A stretch of 64,000 bases of DNA from Apostichopus japonicus (lineage: Eukaryota > Echinodermata > Holothuroidea > Aspidochirotida > Stichopodidae). The position numbers were made by a program, and so were the translations under genes. The notes below the pieces were generated by a model. That model made no database searches, was not told the DNA's origin, and saw nothing but the letters and a program-made list of their open reading frames with translations. Shown here piece by piece: positions 20,597 to 34,600 of the stretch. Where the stretch lies: the NCBI RefSeq assembly GCF_037975245.1, contig NC_092580.1, positions 717,001 through 781,000 on the forward strand, written 5' to 3'. Each line of letters begins with the position of its first letter. Within the stretch, counting starts at the first letter, position 1.

Positions 20597-23500
20597 TTGC
20601 TTATGCCGCGATCTTATACGGCCCCTGGAACTTTAAGTATTAGAAACGAACATAGATTTATATCAACTGCTGTCGTGGCGCGGTTGGTTGCTCTGTACCT
20701 CGAGAGCGTGACGTATTTTGGATCGCGGGCTCGAGACCAGGTGGGGGCAGTTTGCTTTTGCCGCGATCTTATACGGTCTCTGGGAACTTTAAGTATTAGA
20801 AACGAACATAGATTTATATCATTTATATCAACTGCTGTCGTGGCGCGGTTGGTTGCTCTGTACCTCGAGAGCGTGACGTATTTTGGATCGCGGGCTCGAG
20901 ACCAGATGGGGGCAGTTTGCTTTTGCCGCGATCTGGTACGGTCTCTGGGAACTTTAAGTATTAGAAACGAACATAGATTTATATCATTTATATCAACTGC
21001 TGTCGTGGCGCGGTTGGTTGCTCTGTACCTCGAGAGCGTGACGTATTTTGGATCGCGGGCTCGAGACCAGGTGGGGGCAGTTTGCTTTTGCCGCGATCTT
21101 ATACGGTCTCTGGGAACTTTAAGTATTAGAAACGAACATAGATTGATATCAACTGCTGTCGTGGCGCGGTTGGTTGCTCTGTACCTCGAGAGCGTGACGT
21201 ATTTTGGATCGCGGGCTCGAGACCAGGTGGGGGCAGTTTGCTTTTGCCGCGATCTCGTACGGTCTTTGGAACTTTAAGTATTAGAAACGAACATAGATTT
21301 ATATCAACTGCTGTCGTGGCGCGGTTGGTTGCTCTGTACCTCGAGAGCGTGACGTATTTTGGATCGCGGGCTCGAGACCAGGTGGGGGCAGTTTTCTTTT
21401 GCCGCGATCTTATACGGTCTCTGGGAACTTCAAGTATTAGAAACGAACATAGATTTATATCAACTGCTGGCGTGGCGCGGTTGGTTGCTCTGTACCTCGA
21501 GAGCGTGACGTATTTTGGATCGCGGGCTCGAGACCAGGTGGGGGCAGTTTGCTTTTGCCGCGATCTCATACGGTCTCTGGGAACTTTAAGTATTAGAAAC
21601 GAACATAGATTTATATCAACTGCTGTCGTGGCGCCGTTGGTTGCTCTGTACCTCGAGAGCGTGACGTATTTTGGATCGCGGGCTCGAGACCAGGTGGGGG
21701 CAGTTTGCTTTTGCCGCGATCTTATACGGTCTCTGGGAACTTTACGTATTAGAAACGAACATAGATTTATATCAACTGCTGTCGTGGCGCGGTTGGTTGC
21801 TCTGTACCTCGAGAGCGTGACGTATTTTGGATCGCGGGCTCGAGACCAGGTGGGGGCAGTTTGCTTTTGCCGCGATCTTATTCGGTCTCTGGGAACTTTA
21901 AGTATTAGAAACGAACATAGATTTATATCAACTGCTGTCGTGGCGCGGTTGGTTGCTCTGTACCTCGAGAGCGTGACGTATTTTGGATCGCGGGCTCGAG
22001 ACCAGGTGGGGGCAGTTTGCTTTTGCCGCGATCTTATACGGCCCCTGGAACTTTAAGTATTAGAAACGAACATAGATTTATATCAACTGCTGTCGTGGCG
22101 CGGTTGGTTGCTCTGTACCTCGAGAGCGTGACGTATTTTGGATCGCGGGCTCGAGACCAGGTGGGGGCAGTTTGCTTTTGCCGCGATCTTATACGGTCTC
22201 TGGGAACTTTAAGTATTAGAAACGAACATAGATTTATATCATTTATATCAACTGCTGTCGTGGCGCGGTTGGTTGCTCTGTACCTCGAGAGCGTGACGTA
22301 TTTTGGATCGCGGGCTCGAGACCAGATGGGGGCAGTTTGCTTTTGCCGCGATCTGGTACGGTCTCTGGGAACTTTAAGTATTAGAAACGAACATAGATTT
22401 ATATCATTTATATCAACTGCTGTCGTGGCGCGGTTGGTTGCTCTGTACCTCGAGAGCGTGACGTATTTTGGATCGCGGGCTCGAGACCAGGTGGGGGCAG
22501 TTTGCTTTTGCCGCGATCTTATACGGTCTCTGGGAACTTTAAGTATTAGAAACGAACATAGATTGATATCAACTGCTGTCGTGGCGCGGTTGGTTGCTCT
22601 GTACCTCGAGAGCGTGACGTATTTTGGATCGCGGGCTCGAGACCAGGTGGGGGCAGTTTGCTTTTGCCGCGATCTCGTACGGTCTTTGGAACTTTAAGTA
22701 TTAGAAACGAACATAGATTTATATCAACTGCTGTCGTGGCGCGGTTGGTTGCTCTGTACCTCGAGAGCGTGACGTATTTTGGATCGCGGGCTCGAGACCA
22801 GGTGGGGGCAGTTTTCTTTTGCCGCGATCTTATACGGTCTCTGGGAACTTCAAGTATTAGAAACGAACATAGATTTATATCAACTGCTGGCGTGGCGCGG
22901 TTGGTTGCTCTGTACCTCGAGAGCGTGACGTATTTTGGATCGCGGGCTCGAGACCAGGTGGGGGCAGTTTGCTTTTGCCGCGATCTCATACGGTCTCTGG
23001 GAACTTTAAGTATTAGAAACGAACATAGATTTATATCAACTGCTGTCGTGGCGCGGTTGGTTGCTCTGTACCTCGAGAGCGTGACGTATTTTGGATCGCG
23101 GGCTCGAGACCAGGTGGGGGCAGTTTGCTTTTGCCGCGATCTTATACGGTCTCTGGGAACTTTAAGTATTAGAAACGAACATAGATTTATATCAACTGCT
23201 GTCGTGGCGCGGTTGGTTGCTCTGTACCTCGAGAGCGTGACGTATTTTGGATCGCGGGCTCGAGACCAGGTGGGGGCAGTTTGCTTTTGCCGCGATCTTA
23301 TACGGTCTCTGGGAACTTTAAGTATTAGAAACGAACATAGATTTATATCAACTGCTGTCGTGGCGCGGTTGGTTGCTCTGTACCTCGAGAGCGTGACGTA
23401 TTTTGGATCGCGGGCTCGAGACCAGGTGGGGGCAGTTTGCTTTTGCCGCGATCTTATACGGCCCCTGGAACTTTAAGTATTAGAAACGAACATAGATTTA

Positions 23501-25011
23501 TATCAACTGCTGTCGTGGCGCGGTTGGTTGCTCTGTACCTCGAGAGCGTGACGTATTTTGTATCGCGGGCTCGAGACCAGGTGGGGGCAGTTTGTTTTTG
23601 CCGCGATCTTATACGGCCCCTGGAACTTTAAGTATTAGAAACGAACATAGATTTATATCAACTGCTGTCGTGGCGCGGTTGGTTGCTCTGTACCTCGAGA
23701 GCGTGACGTATTTTGGATCGCGGGCTCGAGACCAGGTGGGGGCAGTTTGCTTTTGCCGCGATCTTATACGGTCTCTGGGAACTTTAAGTATTAGAAACGA
23801 ACACAGATTTATATCATTTATATCAACTGCTGTCGTGGCGCGGTTGGTTGCTCTGTACCTCGAGAGCGTGACGTATTTTGGATCGCGGGCTCGAGACCAG
23901 ATGGGGGCAGTTTGCTTTTGCCGCGATCTGGTACGGTCTCTGGGAACTTTAAGTATTAGAAACGAACATAGATTTATATCATTTATATCAACTGCTGTCG
24001 TGGCGCGGTTGGTTGCTCTGTACCTCGAGAGCGTGACGTATTTTGGATCGCGGGCTCGAGACCAGGTGGGGGCAGTTTGCTTTTGCCGCGATCTTATACG
24101 GTCTCTGGGAACTTTAAGTATTAGAAACGAACATAGATTGATATCAACTGCTGTCGTGGCGCGGTTGGTTGCTCTGTACCTCGAGAGCGTGACGTATTTT
24201 GGATCGCGGGCTCGAGACCAGGTGGGGGCAGTTTGCTTTTGCCGCGATCTCGTACGGTCTTTGGAACTTTAAGTATTAGAAACGAACATAGATTTATATC
24301 AACTGCTGTCGTGGCGCGGTTGGTTGCTCTGTACCTCGAGAGCGTGACGTATTTTGGATCGCGGGCTCGAGACCAGGTGGGGGCAGTTTGCTTTTGCCGC
24401 GATCTTATACGGTCTCTGGGAACTTTAAGTATTAGAAACGAACATAGATTTATATCAACTGCTGGCGTGGCGCGGTTGGTTGCTCTGTACCTCGAGAGCG
24501 TGACGTATTTTGGATCGCGGGCTCGAGACCAGGTGGGGGCAGTTTGCTTTTGCCGCGATCTCATACGGTCTCTGGGAACTTTAAGTATTAGAAACGAACA
24601 TAGATTTATATCAACTGCTGTCGTGGCGCGGTTGGTTGCTCTGTACCTCGAGAGCGTGACGTATTTTGGATCGCGGGCTCGAGACCAGGTGGGGGCAGTT
24701 TGCTTTTGCCGCGATCTTATACGGTCTCTGGGAACTTTAAGTATTAGAAACGAACATAGATTTATATCAACTGCTGTCGTGGCGCGGTTGGTTGCTCTGT
24801 ACCTCGAGAGCGTGACGTATTTTGGATCGCGGGCTCGAGACCAGGTGGGGGCAGTTTGCTTTTGCCGCGATCTTATACGGTCTCTGGGAACTTTAAGTAT
24901 TAGAAACGAACATAGATTTATATCACCTGCTGTCGTGGCGCGGTTGGTTGCTCTGTACCTCGAGAGCGTGACGTATTTTGGATCGCGGGCTCGAGACCAG
25001 GTGGGGGCAGT
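20597..25011 (+). repeat. Higher-order repeat, 1,420-bp unit, three copies
   Basis: Nine-monomer units begin at 20,597, 22,017 and, after one extra 155-bp monomer (23,437-23,591), at 23,592. Diagnostic marks are spaced accordingly: ACCAGATGGG near 20,903, 22,323 and 23,899; GATTGATATC near 21,142, 22,562 and 24,137; CTGGCGTGG near 21,467, 22,887 and 24,462. Units 1 and 2 are nearly identical over their full length. Unit 3 differs slightly, for example it lacks the GTTTTCTTTT and TTCAAGTATT variants of the first two. Confidence 0.9.
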
Positions 25012-26641
25012 TTGCTTTTGCCGCGATCTTATACGGTCTCTGGGAACTTTAAGTATTAGAAACGAACATAGATTTATATCAACTGCTGTCGTGGCGCGGT
25101 TGGTTGCTCTGTACCTCGAGAGCGTGACGTATTTTGGATCGCGGGCTCGAGACCAGGTGGGGGCAGTTTGCTTTTGCCGCGATCTTATACGGTCTCTGGA
25201 ACTTTAAGTATTAGAAACGAACATAGATTTATATCAACTGCTGTCGTGGCGCGGTTGGTTGCTCTGTACCTCGAGAGCGTGACGTATCTTGGATCGCGGG
25301 CTCGAGACCAGGTGGGGGCAGTTTGCTTTTGCCGCGATCTTATACGGTCTCTGGGAACTTTAAGTATTAGAAACGAACGTAGATTTATATCAACTGCTGT
25401 CGTGGCGCGGTTGGTTGCTCTGTACCTCGAGAGCGTGACTTATTTTGGATCGCGGGCTCGAGACCAGGTGGGGGCAGTTTGCTTTTGCCGCGATCTGGTA
25501 CGGTCTCTGGGAACTTTAAGTATTAGAAACGAACGTAGATTTATATCAACTGCTGGCGTGGCGCGGTTGGTTGCTCTGTACCTCGAGAGCGTGACGTATT
25601 TTGGATCGCGGGCTCGAGACCAGGTGGGGGCAGTTTGCTTTTGCCGCGATCTCATACGGTCTCTGGGAACTTTAAGTATTAGAAACGAACATAGATTTAT
25701 ATCAACTGCTGTCGTGGCGCGGTTGGTTGCTCTGTACCTCGAGAGCGTGACGTATTTTGGATCGCGGGCTCGAGACCAGGTGGGGGCAGTTTGCTTTTGC
25801 CGCGATCTTATACGGTCTCTGGGAACTTTAAGTATTAGAAACGAACATAGATTTATATCAACTGCTGTCGTGGCGCGGTTGGTTGCTCTGTACCTCGAGA
25901 GCGTGACGTATTTTGGATCGCGGGCTCGAGACCAGGTGGGGGCAGTTTGCTTTTGCCGCGATCTTATACGGTCTCTGGGAACTTTAAGTATTAGAAACGA
26001 ACATAGATTTATATCACCTGCTGTCGTGGCGCGGTTGGTTGCTCTGTACCTCGAGAGCGTGACGTATTTTGGATCGCGGGCTCGAGACCAGGTGGGGGCA
26101 GTTTGCTTTTGCCGCGATCTTATACGGTCTCTGGGAACTTTAAGTATTAGAAACGAACATAGATTTATATCAACTGCTGTCGTGGCGCGGTTGGTTGCTC
26201 TGTACCTCGAGAGCGTGACGTATTTTGGATCGCGGGCTCGAGACCAGGTGGGGGCAGTTTGCTTTTGCCGCGATCTTATACGGTCTCTGGAACTTTAAGT
26301 ATTAGAAACGAACATAGATTTATATCAACTGCTGTCGTGGCGCGGTTGGTTGCTCTGTACCTCGAGAGCGTGACGTATCTTGGATCGCGGGCTCGAGACC
26401 AGGTGGGGGCAGTTTGCTTTTGCCGCGATCTTATACGGTCTCTGGGAACTTTAAGTATTAGAAACGAACGTAGATTTATATCAACTGCTGTCGTGGCGCG
26501 GTTGGTTGCTCTGTACCTCGAGAGCGTGACTTATTTTGGATCGCGGGCTCGAGACCAGGTGGGGGCAGTTTGCTTTTGCCGCGATCTGGTACGGTCTCTG
26601 GGAACTTTAAGTATTAGAAACGAACGTAGATTTATATCAAC
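24461..26641 (+). repeat. Seven-monomer duplication, 1,091-bp unit, two copies
   Basis: Marks repeat at 1,090-1,091 bp: CTGGCGTGG near 24,462 and 25,552, ATCACCTGCTG near 24,922 and 26,013, CGTATCTTGG near 25,284 and 26,375, and GTGACTTATT near 25,436 and 26,527. It overlaps the third unit of the 1,420-bp series, so the blocks are nested in time. Confidence 0.85.
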
Positions 26642-29140
26642 TGCTGTCGTGGCGCGGTTGGTTGCTCTGTACCTCGAGAGCGTGACGTATTTTGGATCGC
26701 GGGCTCGAGACCAGGTGGGGCAGTTTGCTTTTGCCGCGATCTTATACGGTCTCTGCGAACTTTAAGTATTAGAAACGAACATAGATTTATATCAACTGCT
26801 GTCGTGGCGCGGTTGGTTGCTCTGTACCTCGAGAGCGTGACGTATTTTGGATCGCGGGCTCGAGACCAGGTGGGGGCAGTTTGCTTTTGCCGCGATCTTA
26901 TACGGTCTCTGGGAACTTTAAGTATTAGAAACGAACATAGATTTATATCAACTGCTGTCGTGGCGCGGTTGGTTGCTCTGTACCTCGAGAGCGTGACGTA
27001 TTTTGGATCGCGGGCTCGAGACCAGGTGGGGGCAGTTTGCTTTTGCCGCGATCTCATACGGTCTGTGGGAACTTTAAGTATTAGAAACGAACATAGATTT
27101 ATATCAACTGCTGTCGTGGCGCGGTTGGTTGCTCTGTACCTCGAGAGCGTGACGTATTTTGGATCGCGGGCTCGAGACCAGGTGGGGGCAGTTTGCTTTT
27201 GCCGCGATCTGGTACGGTCTCTGGGAACTTTAAGTATTAGAAACGAACGTAGATTTATATCAACTGCTGTCGTGGCGCGGTTGGTTGCTCTGTACCTCGA
27301 GAGCGTGACGTATTTTGGATCGCGGGCTCGAGACCAGGTGGGGGCAGTTTGCTTTTGCCGCGATCTTATACGGTCTCTGGGAACTTTAAGTATTAGAAAC
27401 GAACATAGATTTATATCAACTGCTGTCGTGGCGCGGTTGGTTGCTCTGTACCTCGAGAGCGTGACGTATTTTGGATCGCGGGCTCGAGACCAGGTGGGGG
27501 CAGTTTGCTTTTGCCGCGATCTTATACGGTCTCTGGGAACTTTAAGTATTAGAAACGAACATAGATTTATATCAACTGCTGTCGTGGCGCGGTTGGTTGC
27601 TCTGTACCTCGAGAGCGTGACGTATTTTGGATCGCGGGCTCGAGACCAGGTGGGGGCAGTTTGCTTTTGCCGCGATCTGGTACGGTCTCTGGGAACTTTA
27701 AGTATTAGAAACGAACATAGATTTATATCAACTGCTGTCGTGGCGCGGTTGGTTGCTCTGTACCTCGAGAGCGTGACGTATCTTGGATCGCGGGCTCGAG
27801 ACCAGGTGGGGGCAGTTTGCTTTTGCCGCGATCTTATACGGTCTCTGGGAACTTTAAGTATTAGAAACGAACATAGATTTATATCAACTGCTGTCGTGGC
27901 GCGGTTGGTTGCTCTGTACCTCGAGAGCGTGACGTATTTTGGATCGCGGGCTCGAGACCAGGTGGGGGCAGTTTGCTTTTGCCGCGATCTTATACGGTCT
28001 CTGGGAACTTTAAGTATTAGAAACGAACATAGATTTATATCAACTGCTGTCGTGGCGCGGTTGGTTGCTCTGTACCTCGAGAGCGTGACGTATTTTGGAT
28101 CGCGGGCTCGAGACCAGGTGGCGGCAGTTTGCTTTTGCCGCGATCTTATACGGTCTCTGGGAACTTTAAGTATTAGAAACGAACATAGATTTATATCAAC
28201 TGCTGTCGTGGCGCGGTTGGTTGCTCTGTACCTCGAGAGCGTGACGTATTTTGGATCGCGGGCTCGAGACCAGGTGGGGCAGTTTGCTTTTGCCGCGATC
28301 TCATACGGTCTCTGGGAACTTTAAGTATTAGAAACGAACATAGATTTATATCAACTGCTGTCGTGGCGCGGTTGGTTGCTCTGTACCTCGAGAGCGTGAC
28401 GTATTTTGGATCGCGGGCTCGAGACCAGGTGGGGGCAGTTTGCTTTTGCCGCGATCTTATACGGTCTCTGGGAACTTTAAGTATTAGAAACGAACGTAGA
28501 TTTATATCAACTGCTGTCGTGGCGCGGTTGGTTGCTCTGTACCTCGAGAGCGTCACGTATTTTGGATCGCGGCCTCGAGACCAGGTGGGGCAGTTTGCTT
28601 TTGCCGCGATCTTATGCGGTCTCTGGGAACTTTAAGTATTAGAAACGAACGTAGATTTATATCAACTGCTGTCGTGGCGCGGTTGGTTGCTCTGTACCTC
28701 GAGAGCGTGACGTATTTTGGATCGCGGGCTCGAGACCAGGTGGGGGCAGTTTGCTTTTGCCGCGATCTGGTACGGTCTCTGGGAACTTTAAGTATTAGAA
28801 ACGAACATAGATTTATATCAACTGCTGTCGTGGCGCGGTTGGTTGCTCTGTACCTCGAGAGCGTGACGTATTTTGGATCGCGGGCTCGAGACCAGGTGGG
28901 GGCAGTTTGCTTTTGCCGCGATCTTATACGGTCTCTGGGAACTTTAAGTATTAGAAACGAACATAGATTTATATCAACTGCTGTCGTGGCGCGGTTGGTT
29001 GCTCTGTACCTCGAGAGCGTGACGTATTTTGGATCGCGGGCTCGAGACCAGGTGGGGCAGTTTGCTTTTGCCGCGATCTTATACGGTCTCTGGGAACTTT
29101 AAGTATTAGAAACGAACATAGATTTATATCAACTGCTGTC

Positions 29141-31634
29141 GTGGCGCGGTTGGTTGCTCTGTACCTCGAGAGCGTGACGTATCTTGGATCGCGGGCTCGA
29201 GACCAGGTGGGGGCAGTTTGCTTTTGCCGCGATCTTATACGGTCTCTGGGAACTTTAAGTATTAGAAACGAACGTAGATTTATATCAACTGCTGTCGTGG
29301 CGCGGTTGGTTGCTCTGTACCTCGAGAGCGTGACGTATTTTGGATCGCGGGCTCGAGACCAGGTGGGGGCAGTTTGCTTTTGCCGCGATCTTATACGGTC
29401 TCTGGGAACTTTAAGTATTAGAAACGAACATAGATTTATATCAACTGCTGTCGTGGCGCGGTTGGTTGCTCTGTACCTCGAGAGCGTGACGTATTTTGGA
29501 TCGCGGGCTCGAGACCAGGTGGGGGCAGTTTGCTTTTGCCGCGATCTTATACGGTCTGTGGGAACTTTAAGTATTAGAAACGAACGTAGATTTATATCAA
29601 CTGCTGTCGTGGCGCGGTTGGTTGCTCTGTACCTCGAGAGCGTGACGTATTTTGGATCGCGGGCTCGAGACCAGGTGGGGGCAGTTTGCTTTTGCCGCGA
29701 TCTTATACGGTCTCTGGGAACTTTAAGTATTAGAAACGAACGTAGATTTATATCAACTGCTGTCGTGGCGCGGTTGGTTGCTCTGTACCTCGAGAGCGTG
29801 ACGTATTTTGGATCGCGGGCTCGAGACCAGGTGGGGGCAGTTTGCTTTTGCCGCGATCTTATACGGTCTCTGGGAACTTTAAGTATTAGAAACGAACGTA
29901 GATTTATATCAACTGCTGTCGTGGCGCGGTTGGTTGCTCTGTACCTCGAGAGCGTGACGTATTTTGGATCGCGGGCTCGAGACCAGGTGGGGGCAGTTTG
30001 CTTTTGCCGCGATCTTATACGGTCTCTGGGAACTTTAAGTATTAGAAACGAACGTAGATTTATATCAACTGCTGTCGTGGCGCGGTTGGTTGCTCTGTAC
30101 CTCGAGAGCGTGACGTATTTTGGATCGCGGGCTCGAGACCAGGTGGGGGCAGTTTGCTTTTGCCGCGATCTTATACGGTCTCTGGGAACTTTAAGTATTA
30201 GAAACGAACATAGATTTATATCAACTGCTGTCGTGGCGCGGTTGGTTGCTCTGTACCTCGAGAGCGTGACGTATTTTGGATCGCGGGCTCGAGACCAGGT
30301 GGGGCAGTTTGCTTTTGCCGCGATCTTATACGGTCTCTGGGAACTTTAAGTATTAGAAACGAACATAGATTTATATCAACTGCTGTCGTGGCGCGGTTGG
30401 TTGCTCTGTACCTCGAGAGCGTGACGTATCTTGGATCGCGGGCTCGAGACCAGGTGGGGGCAGTTTGCTTTTGCCGCGATCTTATACGGTCTCTGGGAAC
30501 TTTAAGTATTAGAAACGAACGTAGATTTATATCAACTGCTGTCGTGGCGCGGTTGGTTGCTCTGTACCTCGAGAGCGTGACGTATTTTGGATCGCGGGCT
30601 CGAGACCAGGTGGGGGCAGTTTGCTTTTGCCGCGATCTTATACGGTCTCTGGGAACTTTAAGTATTAGAAACGAACATAGATTTATATCAACTGCTGTCG
30701 TGGCGCGGTTGGTTGCTCTGTACCTCGAGAGCGTGACGTATTTTGGATCGCGGGCTCGAGACCAGGTGGGGGCAGTTTGCTTTTGCCGCGATCTTATACG
30801 GTCTGTGGGAACTTTAAGTATTAGAAACGAACGTAGATTTATATCAACTGCTGTCGTGGCGCGGTTGGTTGCTCTGTACCTCGAGAGCGTGACGTATTTT
30901 GGATCGCGGGCTCGAGACCAGGTGGGGGCAGTTTGCTTTTGCCGCGATCTTATACGGTCTCTGGGAACTTTAAGTATTAGAAACGAACGTAGATTTATAT
31001 CAACTGCTGTCGTGGCGCGGTTGGTTGCTCTGTACCTCGAGAGCGTGACGTATTTTGGATCGCGGGCTCGAGACCAGGTGGGGGCAGTTTGCTTTTGCCG
31101 CGATCTTATACGGTCTCTGGGAACTTTAAGTATTAGAAACGAACGTAGATTTATATCAACTGCTGTCGTGGCGCGGTTGGTTGCTCTGTACCTCGAGAGC
31201 GTGACGTATTTTGGATCGCGGGCTCGAGACCAGGTGGGGGCAGTTTGCTTTTGCCGCGATCTTATACGGTCTCTGGGAACTTTAAGTATTAGAAACGAAC
31301 GTAGATTTATATCAACTGCTGTCGTGGCGCGGTTGGTTGCTCTGTACCTCGAGAGCGTGACGTATTTTGGATCGCGGGCTCGAGACCAGGTGGGGGCAGT
31401 TTGCTTTTGCCGCGATCTTATACGGTCTCTGGGAACTTTAAGTATTAGAAACGAACATAGATTTATATCACCTGCTGTCGTGGCGCGGTTTGTTGCTCTG
31501 TACCTCGAGAGCGTGACGTATTTTGGATCGCGGGCTCGAGACCAGGTGGGGGCAGTTTGCTTTTGCCGCGATCTTATACGGTCTCTGGGAACTTTAAGTA
31601 TTAGAAACGAACGTAGATTTATATCACCTGCTGT
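29141..31634 (+). repeat. Eight-monomer duplication, 1,247-bp unit, two copies
   Basis: Two almost identical blocks start near 29,141 and 30,388. CGTATCTTGG recurs at about 29,180 and 30,427, GGTCTGTGGG at about 29,555 and 30,802, and the order of GAACATAG and GAACGTAG monomers is the same. The right block then continues with further GAACGTAG monomers to about 32,000. Confidence 0.88.
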
Positions 31635-34600
31635 CGTGGCGCGGTTGGTTGCTCTGTACCTCGAGAGCGTGACGTATTTTGGATCGCGGGCTCGAGACCA
31701 GGTGGGGGCAGTTTGCTTTTGCCGCGATCTTATACGGTCTCTGGGAACTTTAAGTATTAGAAACGAACGTAGATTTATATCAACTGCTGTCGTGGCGCGG
31801 TTGGTTGCTCTGTACCTCGAGAGCGTGACGTATTTTGGATCGCGGGCTCGAGACCAGGTGGGGGCAGTTTGCTTTTGCCGCGATCTTATACGGTCTCTGG
31901 GAACTTTAAGTATTAGAAACGAACGTAGATTTATATCAACTGCTGTCGTGGCGCGGTTGGTTGCTCTGTACCTCGAGAGCGTGACGTATTTTGGATCGCG
32001 GGCTCGAGACCAGGTGGGGGCAGTTTGCTTTTGCCGCGATCTTATACGGTCTCTGGAGCTTTAAGTATTAGAAACGAACATAGATTTATATCAACTGCTG
32101 TCGTGGCGCGGTTGGTTGTGCTCTGTACCTCGAGAGCGTGACGTATTTTGGATCGCGGGCTCGAGACCAGGTGGGGGCAGTTTGCTTTTTCCGCGATCTT
32201 ATACGGTCTGTGGGAACTTTAAGTATTAGAAACGAACGCAGATTTATATCAACTGCTGTCGTGGCGCGGTTGGTTGCTCTGTACCTCGAGAGCGTGACGT
32301 ATTTTGGATCGCGGGCTCGAGACCAGGTGGGGGCAGTTTGCTTTTGCCGCGATCTTATACGGTCTCTGGAACTTTAAGTATTAGAAACGAACGAAGATTT
32401 ATATCAACTGCTGTCGTGGCGCGGTTGGTTGCTCTGTACCTCGAGAGCGTGACGTATTTTGGATCGCGGGCTCGAGACCAGGTGGGGGCAGTTTGCTTTT
32501 GCCGCGATCTTATACGGTCTCTGGGAACTTTAAGTATTAGAAACGAACATAGATTTATATCAACTGCTGTCGTGGCGCGGTTGGTTGCTCTGTACCTCGA
32601 GAGCGTGACGTATTTTGGATCGCGGGCTCGAGACCAGGTGGGGGCAGTTTGCTTTTGCCGCGATCTTATACGGTCTCTGGGAACTTTAAGTATTAGAAAC
32701 GAACATAGATTTATATCATTTATATCAACTGCTGTCGTGGCGTGGTTGGTTGCTCTGTACCTCGAGAGCGTGACGTATTTTGGATCGCGGGCTCGAGACC
32801 AGGTGGGGGCAGTTTGCTTTTGCCGCGATCTTATACGGTCTCTGGGAACTTTAAGTATTAGAAACGAACATAGATTTATATCAACTGCTGTCGTGGCGCG
32901 GTTGGTTGCTCTGTACCTCGAGAGCGTGACGTATTTTGGATCGCGGGCTCGAGACCAGGTGGGGGCAGTTTGCTTTTGCCGCGATCTCGTACGGTCTCTG
33001 GGAACTTTAAGTATTAGAAACGAACATAGATTTATATCAACTGCTGTCGTGGCGCGGTTGGTTGCTCTGTACCTCGAGAGCGTGACGTATTTTGGATCGC
33101 GGGCTCGAGACCAGGTGGGGGCAGTTTGCTTTTGCCGCGATCTTATACGGTCTCTGGGAACTTTAAGTATTAGAAACGAACATAGATTTATATCAACTGC
33201 TGTCGTGGCGCGGTTGGTTGCTCTGTACCTCGAGAGCGTGACGTATTTTGGATCGCGGGCTCGAGACCAGGTGGGGGCAGTTTGCTTTTGCCGCGATCTT
33301 ATACGGTCTCTGGGAACTTTAAGTATTAGAAACGAACGTAGATTTATATCAACTGCTGTCGTGGCGCGGTTGGTTGCTCTGTACCTCGAGAGCGTGATGT
33401 ATTTTGGATCGCGGGCTCGAGACCAGGTGGGGGCAGTTTGCTTTTGCCGCGATCTTATACGGTCTCTGGGAACTTTAAGTATTAGAAACGAACGTAGATT
33501 TATATCAACTGCTGTCGTGGCGCGGTTGGTTGCTCTGTACCTCGAGAGCGTGACGTATTTTGGATCGCGGGCTCGAGACCAGGTGGGGGCAGTTTGCTTT
33601 TGCCGCGATCTTATACGGTCTCTGGGAACTTTAAGTATTAGAAACGAACGTAGATTTATATCAACTGCTGTCGTGGCGCGGTTGGTTGCTCTGTACCTCG
33701 AGAGCGTGACGTATTTTGGATCGCGGGCTCGAGACCAGGTGGGGGCAGTTTGCTTTTGCCGCGATCTTATACGGTCTCTGGAACTTTAAGTATTAGAAAC
33801 GAACATAGATTTATATCAACTGCTGTCGTGGCGCGGTTGGTTGCTCTGTACCTCGAGAGCGTGACGTACTTTGGATCGCGGGCTCGAGACCAGGTGGGGG
33901 AAGTTTGCTTTTGCCGCGATCTCGTACGGTCTGTGGGAACTTTAAGTATTAGAAACGAACATAGATTTATATCAACTGCTGTCGTGGCGCGGTTGGTTGT
34001 TCTGTACCTCGAGAGCGTGACGTACTTTGGATCGCGGGCTCGAGACCAGGTGGGGGAAGTTTGCTTTTGCCGCGATCTCGAACGGTCTCTGGGAACTTTA
34101 AGTATTAGAAACGAACATAGATTTATATCAACTGCTGTCGTGGCGCGGTTGGTTGTTCTGTACCTCGAGAGCGTGACGTACTTTGGATCGCGGGTCGAGA
34201 CCAGGTGGGGGAAGTTTGCTTTTGCCGCGATCAGGTACGGTCTCTGGGAACTTTAAGTATTAGAAACGAACATAGATTTATATCAACTGCTGTCGTGGCG
34301 CGGTTGGTTTCTCTGTACCTCGAGAGCGTGACGTACTTTCGATCGCGGGCTCGAGACCAGGTGGGGGAAGTTTGCTTTTGCCGCGATCTGGTACGGTCTG
34401 TGGGAACTTTAAGTATTAGAAACGAACATAGATTTATATCAACTGCTGTCGTGGCGCGGTTGGTTGCTCTGTACCTCGAGAGCGTAACGATTTTTGGATC
34501 GCGGGCTCGAGACCAGGTGGGGGAAGTTTGCTTTTGCCGCGATCTCATACGGTCTCTGGGAACTTTAAGTATTAGAAACGAACATAGATTTATATCAACT

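Noticed and set aside
30388-32064. 558-codon plus-strand open frame (and similar frames at 26,804-28,324, 32,338-33,789, 48,222-49,541)
   Set aside because: It is a read-through of tandem 156-bp monomers. Frame-breaking 155- and 157-bp monomers are tolerated throughout, the opposite strand is equally open, and no domain is recognisable.
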